Source of the DNA: Fidelibacterota bacterium
GTDB lineage: Bacteria; Fidelibacterota; UBA8477; JABMPR01
Direction: 5' to 3'
Assembly (NCBI GenBank): GCA_016845065.1
Contig: JAERTG010000121.1
Location: 79,264 to 143,263, forward strand
DNA: 64,000 nt
Program-made: the position numbers and the translations under genes
Part shown: piece by piece, positions 45,327 through 55,544 of the stretch
Layout of the letters: each line of letters begins with the position of its first letter
Position numbering within the stretch: position 1 is the stretch's first letter
Notes under the pieces: generated by a model
Told to the model about the DNA's origin: nothing
Database searches by the model: none
The model's input: only the letters and a program-made list of their open reading frames with translations

Positions 45327-46538
45327 TCAAAGACTTGGTTTGGCACCAACGACAACTTGGTGAACCCTATTGCTTCCATAGAAATAAGGCAATTGACGGT
45401 AGTTGTCAGCCTGCCACAGAACTGCATCTGCTGTATATCCTGGCGAAATGGAACCAGTACTTTTTTCGATCCCCATGGATTTGGCCGCGCCTGAAGTTGC
45501 TGCCTGGAGCGCTTCCAGAGGCGTCATATGCAAGTAAATCACTGCCAGGGTCATGACAAATGGCATCGAAAGGCTCATGTTGCTTCCGGGATTAAAATCA
45601 GTGGCTAAAGCCACGTTTACACCAGCATCCAGCAGTTTTCGTGTTGGAGCCCAGGTATCACTCCCTAAAAAGAATGTTGTCCCTGGAAGCAGTGTGGCAA
45701 CTGTATCTGAGGCGGCTAAAGCTGCAATACCAGCGTCTGAAATGGCCATGAGGTGATCAGCTGATAATGCTCCCATTTTGGCAGCGAGTTCAGCTCCCCC
45801 ACTTGAGACGAACTCATCAGCATGAAATTTTAATTGCATTCCATGCGCTCTAGCTGCAGACAGAATCTTCTCAGTTTCCTTTATTGTGTAGACACCTTCT
45901 TCACAGAATACGTCACAGTACTCTGCCAACTTTTGCTGAGCCACTGCTGGTATCATTTCATTGATGATCAGATCAATATAGGTTTCGCGATCATTACGGT
46001 ATTCATCTGGAATCTCATGTGCTCCAAGGAGGGTTGAGAAAGTTTGAAGTGCCGTTCTTTCAGAAGCGCTTTGAATAGCCCTGAGGGATTTAATTTCTGC
46101 CTCAGTTGAAAGACCATATCCACTTTTGCACTCTGCCGTGGTAGTCCCATGGCTCAGCATGAGATTGAGTCGTTCTTCCACAAGGTCGACCAGGTCGGTA
46201 TCTGATATTTCACGTAATTTTCTCACAGAATTTCGAATACCACCACCGGCTGCAGCAATTTCCTGGTAGGTTTTCCCCAGAGATCGCATTTCAAATTCAA
46301 GCTCGCGTGTCGTTGCGAAAGCAGGGTGTGTGTGGGAATCGATAAGCCCAGGTGTCATCAGGCGACCTTCAGCATCCAAAAATTCTTGATCGTTAAAGGA
46401 TTTTGGGCTGTATTCGGAGAAGAGACCATCCTCCATAGACCAGGTGCCACCCTTCCCCATTTCCATCATATTTGTCACAGGATTCCAAGTTACCCACTGG
46501 CCGAGGTTTGTAATCCCTTTTATAGTTGAGTTTCTCAT
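45327..46538 (-). CDS. hutI: Imidazolonepropionase
   Basis: 403 residues of the amidohydrolase fold. The zinc motif is DSHTHPAF (near residue 65). GGGIRNSV, GYGLSTEAE and KFHADEF carry the other metal and substrate contacts, and the last strand holds ALATDFNPGSN. It hydrolyses 4-imidazolone-5-propanoate to formiminoglutamate, the third step of histidine degradation. It follows hutU after 15 bases. hutH is not in the window. Confidence 0.94.
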   Translation of the reverse strand: MRNSTIKGITNLGQWVTWNPVTNMMEMGKGGTWSMEDGLFSEYSPKSFNDQEFLDAEGRLMTPGLIDSHTHPAFATTRELEFEMRSLGKTYQEIAAAGGGIRNSVRKLREISDTDLVDLVEERLNLMLSHGTTTAECKSGYGLSTEAEIKSLRAIQSASERTALQTFSTLLGAHEIPDEYRNDRETYIDLIINEMIPAVAQQKLAEYCDVFCEEGVYTIKETEKILSAARAHGMQLKFHADEFVSSGGAELAAKMGALSADHLMAISDAGIAALAASDTVATLLPGTTFFLGSDTWAPTRKLLDAGVNVALATDFNPGSNMSLSMPFVMTLAVIYLHMTPLEALQAATSGAAKSMGIEKSTGSISPGYTADAVLWQADNYRQLPYFYGSNRVHQVVVGAKPSL

Positions 46539-46553
46539 AGCAGGAGATTTGAA

Positions 46554-48206
46554 CTATCCGTTTATCATGGGAAGTTTCACACCTCGCTCATTGGCGACAT
46601 CTATAGCTCTCTCATATCCTGCATCAGCATGTCGAGCCACACCCATTCCCGGATCTGTTGTAAGGACTCGCTCTAGACGCTCATCCATTTCTTCGGAACC
46701 ATCGACGAGTATGACCATCCCGGCATGAATGGCATAACCCATCCCAACACCACCCCCGTGATGGACTGAGATCCAGCTTGCCCCGCCAACAGCATTCACC
46801 AATGCATTCAGGATAGGCCAGTCCGCTACTGCATCAGATCCATCAAGCATGGATTCCGTCTCGCGATTTGGCGATGCTACTGAGCCTGAATCGAGATGAT
46901 CCCGGCCAATAACCAGTGGTGCGGAGATTTCACCATTGCGAACCAGTTCATTCATTGCCAGACCAAGCTTGGCTCGTTCCCCATACCCTAACCAACAGAT
47001 TCTGCTGGGTAGACCTTGGAATTCAATTTGCTCCTGAGCCATATCTATCCATCGAATAAGGGCTTCATCTTCAGGAAACATTTCCTTCACAAGCTCATCA
47101 GTTCGGTAGATATCCTTTGGATCTCCTGATAGAGCGACCCAACGGAAGGGGCCTTTGCCTTCACAAAACAACGGTCTTATATATGCTGGAACAAATCCGG
47201 GAAAATCGAAAGCGTTTTTCACACCAGCCAGTTCAGCCTGGGCACGGATGTTATTACCATAATCAAATACGATGGAACCAGCCTTTTTAAATGCAAGCAT
47301 AGCTTCAACATGTCTGGCCATAGACTTATAACTCATGGCTATGTACTTATCCGGATCAGATTCACGTAATATGTTTGCGTCATCAAAGCTTATACCATGT
47401 GGGTAGTAGCCTCTTAATTCATCGTGGGCAGAGGTCTGATCTGTGACCACATCTGGGATGACACCTCGAGAGATCATCTCAGGAAGAACATCTGCAGCAT
47501 TCGCCTCAAGGCCAACACTGAGAGGTGTTCCGTTCTTCTGGGCCTCAGCTATCCACTTCAAAGCTTCAGCGAGGTTATTCGTAGCCTTGTCCAGATATCG
47601 GGTATCCAGACGTCTTTGAATACGTGTTGGATCAATTTCAACGACCAGTGCAATCCCATTGTTCATTGTCACTGCCAGGGGTTGAGCTCCACCCATACCG
47701 CCAAGACCTGCAGTTAGAACGAGCTTTCCTCTAAGGTCGCTGTTAAAATGTTGTCTTCCAAGCTCAGCCAGGGTTTCATAGGTACCCTGTACAATACCCT
47801 GTGAGCCAATATAAATCCAGCTCCCAGCCGTCATTTGGCCAAACATCATTAAGCCTTTTTTATCAAGCTCATTAAAATGATCCCAGGTGGCCCACTTGGG
47901 AACCAACATGGAATTGCTGATTAGTACTCGAGGTGCCTGGGTATGAGTTTTGAAGACTGCAACGGGTTTACCGGATTGAATCATGAGGGTTTCATCATTC
48001 TCAAGGCTTTCAAGGCTCTTTAATATGGCATCAAAAGATTCCCAGTTACGGGCTGCTTTCCCATAACCACCATAGACTATCAATTCATCTGGATTTTCAG
48101 CAACATCAGGACTCAGGTTGTGCTGGATCATGCGGTATGCAGCCTCCTGGTGCCAACCCTTACAGTGCAATTTGCTCCCCATTGGCGGTGTGATATTACG
48201 CCCCAT
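46554..48206 (-). CDS. hutU: Urocanate hydratase
   Basis: 550 residues, the usual length. [12 protein letters not shown] (near residue 165) is the NAD-binding loop; [18 protein letters not shown] and YGNNIRAQA (near 325) are conserved NAD and substrate segments. The enzyme hydrates urocanate to 4-imidazolone-5-propanoate using tightly bound NAD+. It lies between the GH-like-10 gene (8 bases) and hutI, so the three are co-transcribed. Confidence 0.95.
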   Translation of the reverse strand: MGRNITPPMGSKLHCKGWHQEAAYRMIQHNLSPDVAENPDELIVYGGYGKAARNWESFDAILKSLESLENDETLMIQSGKPVAVFKTHTQAPRVLISNSMLVPKWATWDHFNELDKKGLMMFGQMTAGSWIYIGSQGIVQGTYETLAELGRQHFNSDLRGKLVLTAGLGGMGGAQPLAVTMNNGIALVVEIDPTRIQRRLDTRYLDKATNNLAEALKWIAEAQKNGTPLSVGLEANAADVLPEMISRGVIPDVVTDQTSAHDELRGYYPHGISFDDANILRESDPDKYIAMSYKSMARHVEAMLAFKKAGSIVFDYGNNIRAQAELAGVKNAFDFPGFVPAYIRPLFCEGKGPFRWVALSGDPKDIYRTDELVKEMFPEDEALIRWIDMAQEQIEFQGLPSRICWLGYGERAKLGLAMNELVRNGEISAPLVIGRDHLDSGSVASPNRETESMLDGSDAVADWPILNALVNAVGGASWISVHHGGGVGMGYAIHAGMVILVDGSEEMDERLERVLTTDPGMGVARHADAGYERAIDVANERGVKLPMING

Positions 48207-48214
48207 ACTGCCTC

Positions 48215-49375
48215 CTATTTATTAAAGCTGCGATGAATTTGGTCGAAGTAACGCGGATCCTTTTCATATGTATCATAGGAAAATATGATAAGATTTCTAA
48301 ATCCGGCATCCCTGGAATGTGCAATTTTTGCTGAAGAAGTAAAACTATTTTGATTGTACGTAGCTATTCCCATGAAGATTTTATCAGGATTTATTCTTTC
48401 CTTTTTCATCATGTTCATACTTCGTTTGAAATCTGTTTCTGATTTGGCATAATTCATGGGAATCACGAAATCCATACTCCCATTGTTCAGCCAGGAGGGC
48501 CAATCCTGGAAAAAGCGATTACGGGCTGCATCAGGGTTTGGCTTAACAGCTGCAGAAAACTTGACTCCTGGACGAATTCCTTTGATACTGCTATTGATGC
48601 TCCCAATGAATGATGTCAGCTCATCACGTCGAAAATTATTCCAATGTAGCCAGTACTTTTCCTTGTCCTCAGGATTTAGACGATACCAGTAAGAGCCTTT
48701 CCCATTGCCAAGTGTTATGGGATCCACGTTGTATTGCATTAAAAATTTTTTGCGACCGGCGCGATTGTAGCCATAATCACGATCCTGGAATCGAACATAG
48801 TCCAGGTGAATACCATCAAGTTCATAATTTTGGACCAACTCGTTGATGACCTCAAGTAAATGATTATTCACATCATCATTTAACGGTGATAAATACGATC
48901 CCTCACGGCCGTTTCGACCGTTCTGTGATGTAAACTCTAAGTCACTTTTACCGCGACCATTTACTTCAACCCACTCAGGGTATCGATTCACAATATGATT
49001 GGGATCCGATGGCAATTGGCGTGCGGACCAGGATAGATACATATTTACCCAGGCATGAATTTTTATGCCATAAGAATGAGCCAGTGGAATGATCTCACGG
49101 AGTGGATCATAATCTCCTCGGGGAAGTAGTGTGGAACGTGGAACTAGTTGGCTATTATAGTACGCATCACCCCGACCGCGAACTTGCACAAACAGATCGG
49201 TGTAACCGTTTGATGCTGCGAATTCGATCAGCTTACGAACTTTTTGGGGCGAGGTTATTGAGTGGCGTACTACCCAGATTCCCTGGACTGGCTTCGCCAG
49301 AATTGTGGCCGGCAGGGTGACTAAAACGAAAAAGGCAGGGAGAATCCCTGCCTTTAAATATCTCAGAATCATCAA
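48215..49375 (-). CDS. Secreted GH-like-10 (DUF187-type) glycoside-hydrolase-fold protein
   Basis: 386 residues with a signal peptide (about 1-28). A TIM-barrel core follows: [43 protein letters not shown] and [10 protein letters not shown] are the typical strands of glycosyl-hydrolase-like 10 proteins, where the Asp of LDYVRF is a likely catalytic acid. Substrates are mostly unknown; peptidoglycan or polysaccharide is suspected. Its start is 22 bases after rplQ and it leads into hutU. Confidence 0.85.
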   Translation of the reverse strand: MMILRYLKAGILPAFFVLVTLPATILAKPVQGIWVVRHSITSPQKVRKLIEFAASNGYTDLFVQVRGRGDAYYNSQLVPRSTLLPRGDYDPLREIIPLAHSYGIKIHAWVNMYLSWSARQLPSDPNHIVNRYPEWVEVNGRGKSDLEFTSQNGRNGREGSYLSPLNDDVNNHLLEVINELVQNYELDGIHLDYVRFQDRDYGYNRAGRKKFLMQYNVDPITLGNGKGSYWYRLNPEDKEKYWLHWNNFRRDELTSFIGSINSSIKGIRPGVKFSAAVKPNPDAARNRFFQDWPSWLNNGSMDFVIPMNYAKSETDFKRSMNMMKKERINPDKIFMGIATYNQNSFTSSAKIAHSRDAGFRNLIIFSYDTYEKDPRYFDQIHRSFNK

Positions 49376-49397
49376 ATTCTCAATGAAGAGTCAATGA

Positions 49398-49994
49398 TCA
49401 GGATGTTTTCGATTCAGCTTCTGATTCATCGGCCTCATCAGCGGAAGTTTCAGGAGCTTCAACTTCTTCTGCTGCTACTTCAGGTGTTTCTTCTACGACT
49501 TCTTCTGTCACAGCTTCAACAACTTCTTCTGGAGTAACCTCAGCAGCTTCTTCAACTTCAGGAGTAACTTCTTCTGCAGTCACCGGAGATTTAGCAGCCT
49601 TAGCTTTTGTAGTTGGTGTAACTACTTCACCAGAAGGATCGAAATCAACAAGCGCAAGGATGGATACATGTGCTGCATCATTCTTGCGTTGTCCCAGTTT
49701 AATGATTCTAGTATAACCACCATTACGATCAGTGTATTGTGGTGCAATTTCATCAAAAAGAATTTTGACAATATCCTTATGAGGAATCACTTTTAAAACC
49801 ATCCTGCGAGAATGGAGATCACCCTTTTTGGCCTTTGTGATCAGCGTTTCAGCAAATCGACGAGCTTCTAGAGCTTTTGGGTGGGTCGTCCGAATCTGTT
49901 TGTGCAGGAACAGGTTCGCCGCCATGTTAGCCAACATGGCTTTACGGTGGCTGGCCGTCCGGCCTAGTTTTCTACCATCTTTTCTATGTCGCAT
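49398..49994 (-). CDS. rplQ: 50S ribosomal protein L17 with long acidic C-terminal extension
   Basis: 198 residues. The first ~120 form normal L17 (MRHRKDGRKLGRTASHRKAM at the start). The remaining ~75 residues are a low-complexity Glu/Val/Ala/Thr tail, longer than in most bacteria. L17 lies near the peptide exit on the 50S subunit. The acidic tail could reach solvent or bind factors, but no function is known. Confidence 0.95.
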   Translation of the reverse strand: MRHRKDGRKLGRTASHRKAMLANMAANLFLHKQIRTTHPKALEARRFAETLITKAKKGDLHSRRMVLKVIPHKDIVKILFDEIAPQYTDRNGGYTRIIKLGQRKNDAAHVSILALVDFDPSGEVVTPTTKAKAAKSPVTAEEVTPEVEEAAEVTPEEVVEAVTEEVVEETPEVAAEEVEAPETSADEADESEAESKTS

Positions 49995-50007
49995 TTATTA
50001 AACCAGC

Positions 50008-50979
50008 CTATTCTTCAGACATGTATTTATCAATGTCCATTCCAAAATGCAAACCAAGCTCAGCAAGTTTCTCGTTAAGCTCTGTGAGAGATTTCCTACC
50101 AAAATTTTTATAGCGGAGCATCTCTTGTTCTTCCTTACTGACAAGATCAGAAATATTCTTAATCTCAGCAGCTTGAAGACAATTATAGGAACGTACAGAT
50201 AATTCTAGTTCATCAATACTACGTTTGAGTTCATTGCGTATACGCAGAACTTCTTCATCGATTTCGGACTCAGGCTCGGTGATGAGCTTGATATCTTCCG
50301 TCACGAAAATGCGTACATGGTCAATCAACATCTTTGCAGCATAGTTGGCAGCTTCCTGAGGAGCCAGACTTCCGTCAGTCTCGATCATCAATTCCAGCAT
50401 TTCAAGATCTTCATCCTCAGCACCTTGAAGTTGGATAACTTCATATGTTGCTCTTACAACTGGGGAGAAAATACTATCGATGAAAATGGTACCGATTGGA
50501 TAATCAGGTAGTTTGTTTTCATCAGCAGGAACGTATCCACGGCCTCTTTGAATTCTTAATTCAATATTTATCTCAGCTTCATCATTAAGTGTGGCGATAT
50601 GATGATCAGGATTCAAAATTTCAAACTGATCGCCATTATTATTAATATCACCCGCAGTGAACATGTGAGGTCCCTTGAGAGTCAACTGAACTTTATCAGG
50701 GTTTGATTCAAGGAGCTTGAACCGAACACCTTTGAGATTAAGAATCATGTCAGTGACATCTTCCTTAACCCCTTTGATAGTTGCAAACTCATGGAGCACA
50801 TTGTCCATGCGTACACTCGTAATTGCAGCTCCAGGCATCGAAGAGAGTAAAACTCGACGTAAGCCATTACCTATGGTAACGCCATATCCCCTCTCTAGTG
50901 GACCAACTATAAAACTCTGTTGATTATCACTGCCGCCTTCTTTGATCTTAAACGATGTAGGTATGTGAAAGTTAGGCAT
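50008..50979 (-). CDS. rpoA: RNA polymerase subunit alpha
   Basis: 323 residues. The N-terminal domain holds ERGYGVTIGNGLRRVLLSS for dimer formation and beta contact. After a linker the C-terminal helix-hairpin region (RSYNCLQAAEIKNISDLVSK and KNFGRKSLTELNEKLAELGL) binds UP-element DNA and activators. It is between rpsD and rplQ as in most bacteria. Confidence 0.97.
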   Translation of the reverse strand: MPNFHIPTSFKIKEGGSDNQQSFIVGPLERGYGVTIGNGLRRVLLSSMPGAAITSVRMDNVLHEFATIKGVKEDVTDMILNLKGVRFKLLESNPDKVQLTLKGPHMFTAGDINNNGDQFEILNPDHHIATLNDEAEINIELRIQRGRGYVPADENKLPDYPIGTIFIDSIFSPVVRATYEVIQLQGAEDEDLEMLELMIETDGSLAPQEAANYAAKMLIDHVRIFVTEDIKLITEPESEIDEEVLRIRNELKRSIDELELSVRSYNCLQAAEIKNISDLVSKEEQEMLRYKNFGRKSLTELNEKLAELGLHFGMDIDKYMSEE

Positions 50980-50999
50980 ATTATCCTTTCTTCACTTTA

Positions 51000-51611
51000 T
51001 TACTTGGAGTACAACTCAACAACGAGCTGCTCATTGTATTCATCATGAACCTGGTCACGAGCCGGAGCTTCGACATAGATCCCTTCCATATTCGCTTTGT
51101 CAAGTCTTAACCAGGGATGAGAACCTTCACCCTGGACACGACGCATTGAATCATGAATAAGATCAAGCTTTTTGCTTTTCTCACGGACTTTAATTGTATC
51201 CCCTGGTTTCATTTGATAGCTGGGGATATTGACTTTCCGATTGTTCACAAGAAAGTGTCCATGATTAACAATCTGACGAGCCTGACGACGGGTTCTGGCA
51301 AAACCAAGACGATACACAGTATTGTCCAGACGGCTTTCCAGCATAACCACGAGGTTGTGACCGGTGATACCTTTTTTCAGGTTTGATTTCTTGAAATAGT
51401 TTCTGAACTGTTTTTCAAGAACACCATAAAGGTATTTCATCTTTTGTTTTTCTTTTAGCTGTAAACCATACTCAGAGGGTCTACGGCGATAAGTCGGACC
51501 ATGTTGGCCCGGTGGGTAATTCTTAGTCGGAGCTGCGAATTTTGGAGACTCGAAAGCCTGGAATCCGAGGCGGCGACAAATCTTACCGCGTGGTCCATTA
51601 AAAAGTGCCAT
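51000..51611 (-). CDS. rpsD: 30S ribosomal protein S4
   Basis: 203 residues. The protein has the S4 RNA-binding domain (RLDNTVYRLGFARTRRQARQ, HFLVNNRKVNIPSYQ). It binds 16S rRNA early in assembly and may regulate the alpha operon. It lacks the N-terminal zinc cysteines. Confidence 0.97.
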   Translation of the reverse strand: MALFNGPRGKICRRLGFQAFESPKFAAPTKNYPPGQHGPTYRRRPSEYGLQLKEKQKMKYLYGVLEKQFRNYFKKSNLKKGITGHNLVVMLESRLDNTVYRLGFARTRRQARQIVNHGHFLVNNRKVNIPSYQMKPGDTIKVREKSKKLDLIHDSMRRVQGEGSHPWLRLDKANMEGIYVEAPARDQVHDEYNEQLVVELYSK

Positions 51612-51624
51612 AGTCTATAATTCC

Positions 51625-52017
51625 TTAAACACGACGTTTTTTAGATGGACGACAACCATTATGAGGAATGGGTGTGATGTCCTTGATTGCAGTAATTTCC
51701 AAACCTAGGGCAGCAATTGACCGGATAGCGGACTCACGACCACCACCTGGACCTTTGACACGGATCTCAGCACGCTGTAATCCTGCGTCCATGGCTTCTT
51801 TTGCTACTTTTTCAGCTGCAAGTGATGCAGCAAATGGTGTGTTTTTACGTGAACCTTTGAAGCCGGCAACACCAGCAGAGGCCCATGCAATCACATTACC
51901 GTTGCGATCAGTAATACTGATTATTGTATTATTAAAGCTGGCCTTGACATGTACAATGCCTTCCGGCTCAACTTTAAGTTTTTTCTTTTTTCTGGATTTA
52001 GCTTGAGCTTTAGCCAC
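51625..52017 (-). CDS. rpsK: 30S ribosomal protein S11
   Basis: 130 residues. [15 protein letters not shown] and GAQAA-type [14 protein letters not shown] segments are diagnostic, with the basic end [11 protein letters not shown]. The start is GTG behind AGGAG. S11 sits at the 30S platform near the E site. Confidence 0.97.
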   Translation of the reverse strand: MAKAQAKSRKKKKLKVEPEGIVHVKASFNNTIISITDRNGNVIAWASAGVAGFKGSRKNTPFAASLAAEKVAKEAMDAGLQRAEIRVKGPGGGRESAIRSIAALGLEITAIKDITPIPHNGCRPSKKRRV

Positions 52018-52027
52018 TTACTATCTC

Positions 52028-52399
52028 CTAACCCTTTTTCTTGATTCCGACATTGCGTTTGCGGCCTTTACGGGTACGAGCATTGTTCTTCGTATTTTGT
52101 CCCCGTACAGGTAATCCGCGACGATGTCTTAATCCGCGATAACATCCAATATCCATAAGGCGTTTGATATTCATCTGAGTTTCATTTCTCAGTACACCCT
52201 CAACTCGATATTCTTTGGTAATTACCTCACGAATATCTCTAACCTGATTTTCGTTTAGGTCCTGAACCCTCATCTCTGGATCTACGCCTGCCTTCTCACA
52301 AATTTGACCGGCAAAAAAATCGCCGATACCAAAAATGTATGTCAGGCCATATTGAAGCTGCTTGTTTCTGGGTAAGTCAACACCTGCTATACGTGCCAA
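52028..52399 (-). CDS. rpsM: 30S ribosomal protein S13
   Basis: 123 residues. [15 protein letters not shown] start, [13 protein letters not shown] near the C-terminus and a basic tail ending [10 protein letters not shown]. The start is a TTG with AGGAG seven bases upstream. S13 contacts the P-site tRNA and forms intersubunit bridge B1. Confidence 0.97.
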   Translation of the reverse strand: MARIAGVDLPRNKQLQYGLTYIFGIGDFFAGQICEKAGVDPEMRVQDLNENQVRDIREVITKEYRVEGVLRNETQMNIKRLMDIGCYRGLRHRRGLPVRGQNTKNNARTRKGRKRNVGIKKKG

Positions 52400-52410
52400 G
52401 TGAGTACTCC

Positions 52411-52524
52411 TTAACCTTGTCTTTGCTTATGTTTAGGATTTTCGCAAATAACTAACACCTTGCCTTTACGGCGGACCACTTTGCACTTATCACAAATTGG
52501 TTTTACTGATGCTCTAACTTTCAT
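52411..52524 (-). CDS. rpmJ: 50S ribosomal protein L36
   Basis: 37 residues, too short for many gene finders. It begins [15 protein letters not shown] and ends [12 protein letters not shown]; the cysteine pair CDKC with Cys and His further on makes it the zinc-binding L36 form. Position between infA and rpsM is canonical. Confidence 0.97.
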   Translation of the reverse strand: MKVRASVKPICDKCKVVRRKGKVLVICENPKHKQRQG

Positions 52525-52543
52525 TAATCTACGTCCTATTTAG

Positions 52544-52762
52544 TTATTTGTATCGGTAGGTGATGCGACCACGAGATAAATCATATGGTGATAATTCAAC
52601 CGTCACCTTATCTCCTGGAAGTATCTTGATATAATGCATTCGCATTTTACCAGATATGTGAGCAAGGACTTCATGACCATTCTCGAGCTTCACGCGAAAT
52701 GAGGCATTTGGAAGATTTTCCAAAATATTGCCATCCGCCACGATCATTTTCTCTTTTGCCAT
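52544..52762 (-). CDS. infA: Translation initiation factor IF-1
   Basis: 72 residues, a single S1-like OB fold, with [25 protein letters not shown] and [20 protein letters not shown] as the strands that bind the A site of the 30S subunit. It is 12 bases after map, in the usual map-infA-rpmJ order. Confidence 0.97.
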   Translation of the reverse strand: MAKEKMIVADGNILENLPNASFRVKLENGHEVLAHISGKMRMHYIKILPGDKVTVELSPYDLSRGRITYRYK

Positions 52763-52774
52763 ATTCCCCTTACC

Positions 52775-53539
52775 CTAATCAAAAACCGTTTCTTCAGCCG
52801 TGCTTAGCACAACTGGACCATTTGCAGTAATTGCTATGGTGTGTTCAAAGTGAGCCGAAAACTCCCCATCCCGGGTCTTAATCGCCCAACCATCTTTGCC
52901 GGTGAAAATCTCTTTTACACCAGCATTTATCATCGGTTCAATGGCCAAACACATACCTTCCTTCAATTCCACTCCAGTTCCTGCAATCCCATAATTAGGG
53001 ACTTGAGGATCCTCGTGCAATTTCTGTCCAATACCGTGGCCAACTAACTCACGAACAACGCCATAACCGTGTGATTCACAGAATGACTGTATAGCGTGTC
53101 CAATGTCATTGAGGTGGTTTCCCGGGATACACTGTCCAATGCCGCGGTACAGTGATTCCCTCGTTACGTCGAGGAGCTTTTGAGTTTCCTCTGAGATCGT
53201 ACCAACTGCAAAAGTTTTTGCATGATCTCCGTAATATCCATCCACAATGGCACCACAATCTACTCCAATTATATCACCTTCCTTGAGCACAGTGTCATCT
53301 GGAATGCCGTGCACAACCATATCGTTGGGTGATAAACAAAGTGTTGCAGGAAAGTCATACAGACCCTTAAAGCCTGGTATGGCATCCTGACTCAGAATGT
53401 AATCCTCAGCAATTGTATCCAATTCCTTCAATGTGACCCCAGGTTGAACATTTTCTTCAACTTTGAGAAGGGTTTCATGTACGATCTTCGCAGCACGTCG
53501 GATCGTACGGATTTCATCCGTTGATTTGTACCGAATCAT
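52775..53539 (-). CDS. map: Methionine aminopeptidase type I
   Basis: 254 residues. The metal ligands are in GVDCGAIVDGYYGDHA (two Asp), VGHGIGQ (His), and the glutamates in AIEPMI and FEHTIAI. It removes the initiator methionine. No adk gene lies between secY and map, although it often does in bacteria. Confidence 0.96.
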   Translation of the reverse strand: MIRYKSTDEIRTIRRAAKIVHETLLKVEENVQPGVTLKELDTIAEDYILSQDAIPGFKGLYDFPATLCLSPNDMVVHGIPDDTVLKEGDIIGVDCGAIVDGYYGDHAKTFAVGTISEETQKLLDVTRESLYRGIGQCIPGNHLNDIGHAIQSFCESHGYGVVRELVGHGIGQKLHEDPQVPNYGIAGTGVELKEGMCLAIEPMINAGVKEIFTGKDGWAIKTRDGEFSAHFEHTIAITANGPVVLSTAEETVFD

Positions 53540-53564
53540 ATCAAAAAACGCAACTTAAGAAAAA

Positions 53565-54911
53565 TTACATCCGCCTGCGGCCACGAATCTTACCAGATTT
53601 CATGAACCCGTCATAATGACGCATAAGAAGATGTGATTCAACTTGTTGCAGTGTATCTAAAGCAACACCAACCATAATAAGAAGGCTGGTTCCACCAAAA
53701 AAGCTGGCAACATCATAATCAACGTTCAGAAAGTTGACAATGATTGATGGGAATACAGCGATAAGAGCCAATGCAATTGCACCTGGCAGTGTTACTCTCG
53801 TAAGAATGTTATCGATGTATTCAGCAGTTCTTTTTCCAGGTCTAATGCCTGGAATAAAGCCACCCTGCTTTTTCATATTGTCTGCTACCTCAACCGGATT
53901 GAAGGCAATAGCAGTATAGAAATATGTGAAAAACACAATAAATAAACCAAATATGGTCAGATAAACTGGATGGTTATAATCGAATAGTCTCAACATAGTT
54001 CCAACCCAGGCACTTTCTGAAAAATATGTTCCAACCATACCAGGCAGCATGAGAATGGCCTGAGCAAAAATGATGGGCATAACACCAGCTGTATTTATTC
54101 GTAGCGGGATATGAGTGGACTGACCACCATAGACTTTACGACCGACCACACGTTTGGCATACTGTACTGGAATCTTCCTGGTACCCTGAGTCAACAGAAT
54201 AACTCCTGCAACAACAGCGATCAGGATTCCAATGAGCAAAATCTCAGTAAATATGGTGTGAACATCATTCTGTACATAATGGATCTCTTTGAAGATGACC
54301 TGAGGTAATTGTACTAAAATTCCGATCATAATAATCAGGGAAATTCCATTCCCAATTCCGCGCTCAGTAATCTGCTCTCCCAACCACATAAGAAATACAG
54401 TACCAGTTACGAGAGTAATGACGGTAAGCGCCATAAACCCAACACCACCATCTGGAACAACCTGAGCAGTACCACCACCTACGGAAGCTTCCATTGAGCT
54501 CAAGAAAATACCAATACCCCATGCCTGCATAGTGGCGATACCCACTGTAGCATAACGAGTTAACTGAGTAATTTTCTTACGACCCTCTTCCCCTTCCTTC
54601 TGTAGCTTCTGGAAATAAGGAATCACAGATCCAAGCAATTGAAGGATAATGGAGGCAGAGATGTATGGCATGATACCAATGGCAAAAACAGTGGCTTTTT
54701 TAAAATTACCACCTGCGAAAAGATCAAATAGTCCCAGAAACCCTTGCATGCCCTGTTGTAAATTATCAATAGCAGCACTTAGGACTTCAACATCAACACC
54801 AGGAAGAGGGACATGACTGCCGAGACGAAACACAGCAATAATACCCAGAGTAAATAGAATACGCTGTCTTAATTCGGGGATCCGGAAAACTGTTTTGATT
54901 TTTTCAATCAT
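53565..54911 (-). CDS. secY: Protein translocase subunit SecY
   Basis: 448 residues with ten transmembrane helices. LGSHVPLPGVD near the start, PYISASIILQLL in the channel region and PGIRPGKRTAEYI in the cytosolic loop are typical. It forms the conducting channel of the Sec translocon. Its ATG overlaps the rplO stop by ATGA. Confidence 0.97.
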   Translation of the reverse strand: MIEKIKTVFRIPELRQRILFTLGIIAVFRLGSHVPLPGVDVEVLSAAIDNLQQGMQGFLGLFDLFAGGNFKKATVFAIGIMPYISASIILQLLGSVIPYFQKLQKEGEEGRKKITQLTRYATVGIATMQAWGIGIFLSSMEASVGGGTAQVVPDGGVGFMALTVITLVTGTVFLMWLGEQITERGIGNGISLIIMIGILVQLPQVIFKEIHYVQNDVHTIFTEILLIGILIAVVAGVILLTQGTRKIPVQYAKRVVGRKVYGGQSTHIPLRINTAGVMPIIFAQAILMLPGMVGTYFSESAWVGTMLRLFDYNHPVYLTIFGLFIVFFTYFYTAIAFNPVEVADNMKKQGGFIPGIRPGKRTAEYIDNILTRVTLPGAIALALIAVFPSIIVNFLNVDYDVASFFGGTSLLIMVGVALDTLQQVESHLLMRHYDGFMKSGKIRGRRRM

Positions 54912-55345
54912 CTACGAGCTACCTTTCCCCCAGCAGCTGTGATCTTCTCTTCAGCAGATTTGCTAAAAGCGTCTACAGTAATTTCTACTGCACGATCAAT
55001 TTCACCATCTCCCAAAACCTTAATCAAACTATCAACTTTGTTGATGAGCCCAGCTTCCAGAAGTGCTGCTGCATCGATAACCTCAGCTTCAACACGACCC
55101 AGGTCGCGAAGATTGAGGATTTCGTATTCTTTACGGAAATGATTTGTAAAACCTCTTTTAGGAAGTCTTCTATGCAAAGGCATCTGGCCACCCTCAAACA
55201 AACCGGCACTTTTAGAACCTGTTCTGGAGCCATAACCTTTTTCGCCGCGACCGGCATTGCGACCCCACCCTGAGGCGTTGCCACGACCGATACGTTTTTT
55301 TCTTTTAGTAGAACCGGCAGCTGGTTTTAAATCACCTAATTTCAT
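54908..55345 (-). CDS. rplO: 50S ribosomal protein L15
   Basis: 145 residues. It begins MKLGDLKPAAGSTKRKKRIG, with a GGQMPLHRRLPKRGF segment and a normal globular C-terminus. L15 binds 23S rRNA late in 50S assembly. It immediately follows rpmD. Confidence 0.97.
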   Translation of the reverse strand: MKLGDLKPAAGSTKRKKRIGRGNASGWGRNAGRGEKGYGSRTGSKSAGLFEGGQMPLHRRLPKRGFTNHFRKEYEILNLRDLGRVEAEVIDAAALLEAGLINKVDSLIKVLGDGEIDRAVEITVDAFSKSAEEKITAAGGKVARR

Positions 55346-55543
55346 TTAAACTTTCTCCACAGTCACCAAGTGCTTCACCTTGAAAACCATACCACGGATG
55401 ACATCGTTATCTTCGTGAATAACACTATGGTCAATACGCTTTAAACCAAGCGCTTCAACAGTTCTTTTCAATTTTTCTTTTTGACCAATTAACCCTTTAA
55501 TCTGGGTAACTTTGATCTGCTCGACTTTTTTCTTAGCATTCAT
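55346..55543 (-). CDS. rpmD: 50S ribosomal protein L30
   Basis: 65 residues from ATG 55543, as the preceding in-frame residues overlap rpsE and are not L30-like. IKVTQIKGLIGQKEKLKRTVEALGL and HSVIHEDNDVIRGMVFKVKHLV are the L30 core. It lies between rpsE and rplO. Confidence 0.95.
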   Translation of the reverse strand: MNAKKKVEQIKVTQIKGLIGQKEKLKRTVEALGLKRIDHSVIHEDNDVIRGMVFKVKHLVTVEKV

Positions 55544-55544
55544 T

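Noticed and set aside
53539..53565. Missing adk between secY and map as a deletion
   Set aside because: The 25-base gap is clean and many bacterial lineages have adk elsewhere, so this is normal variation.
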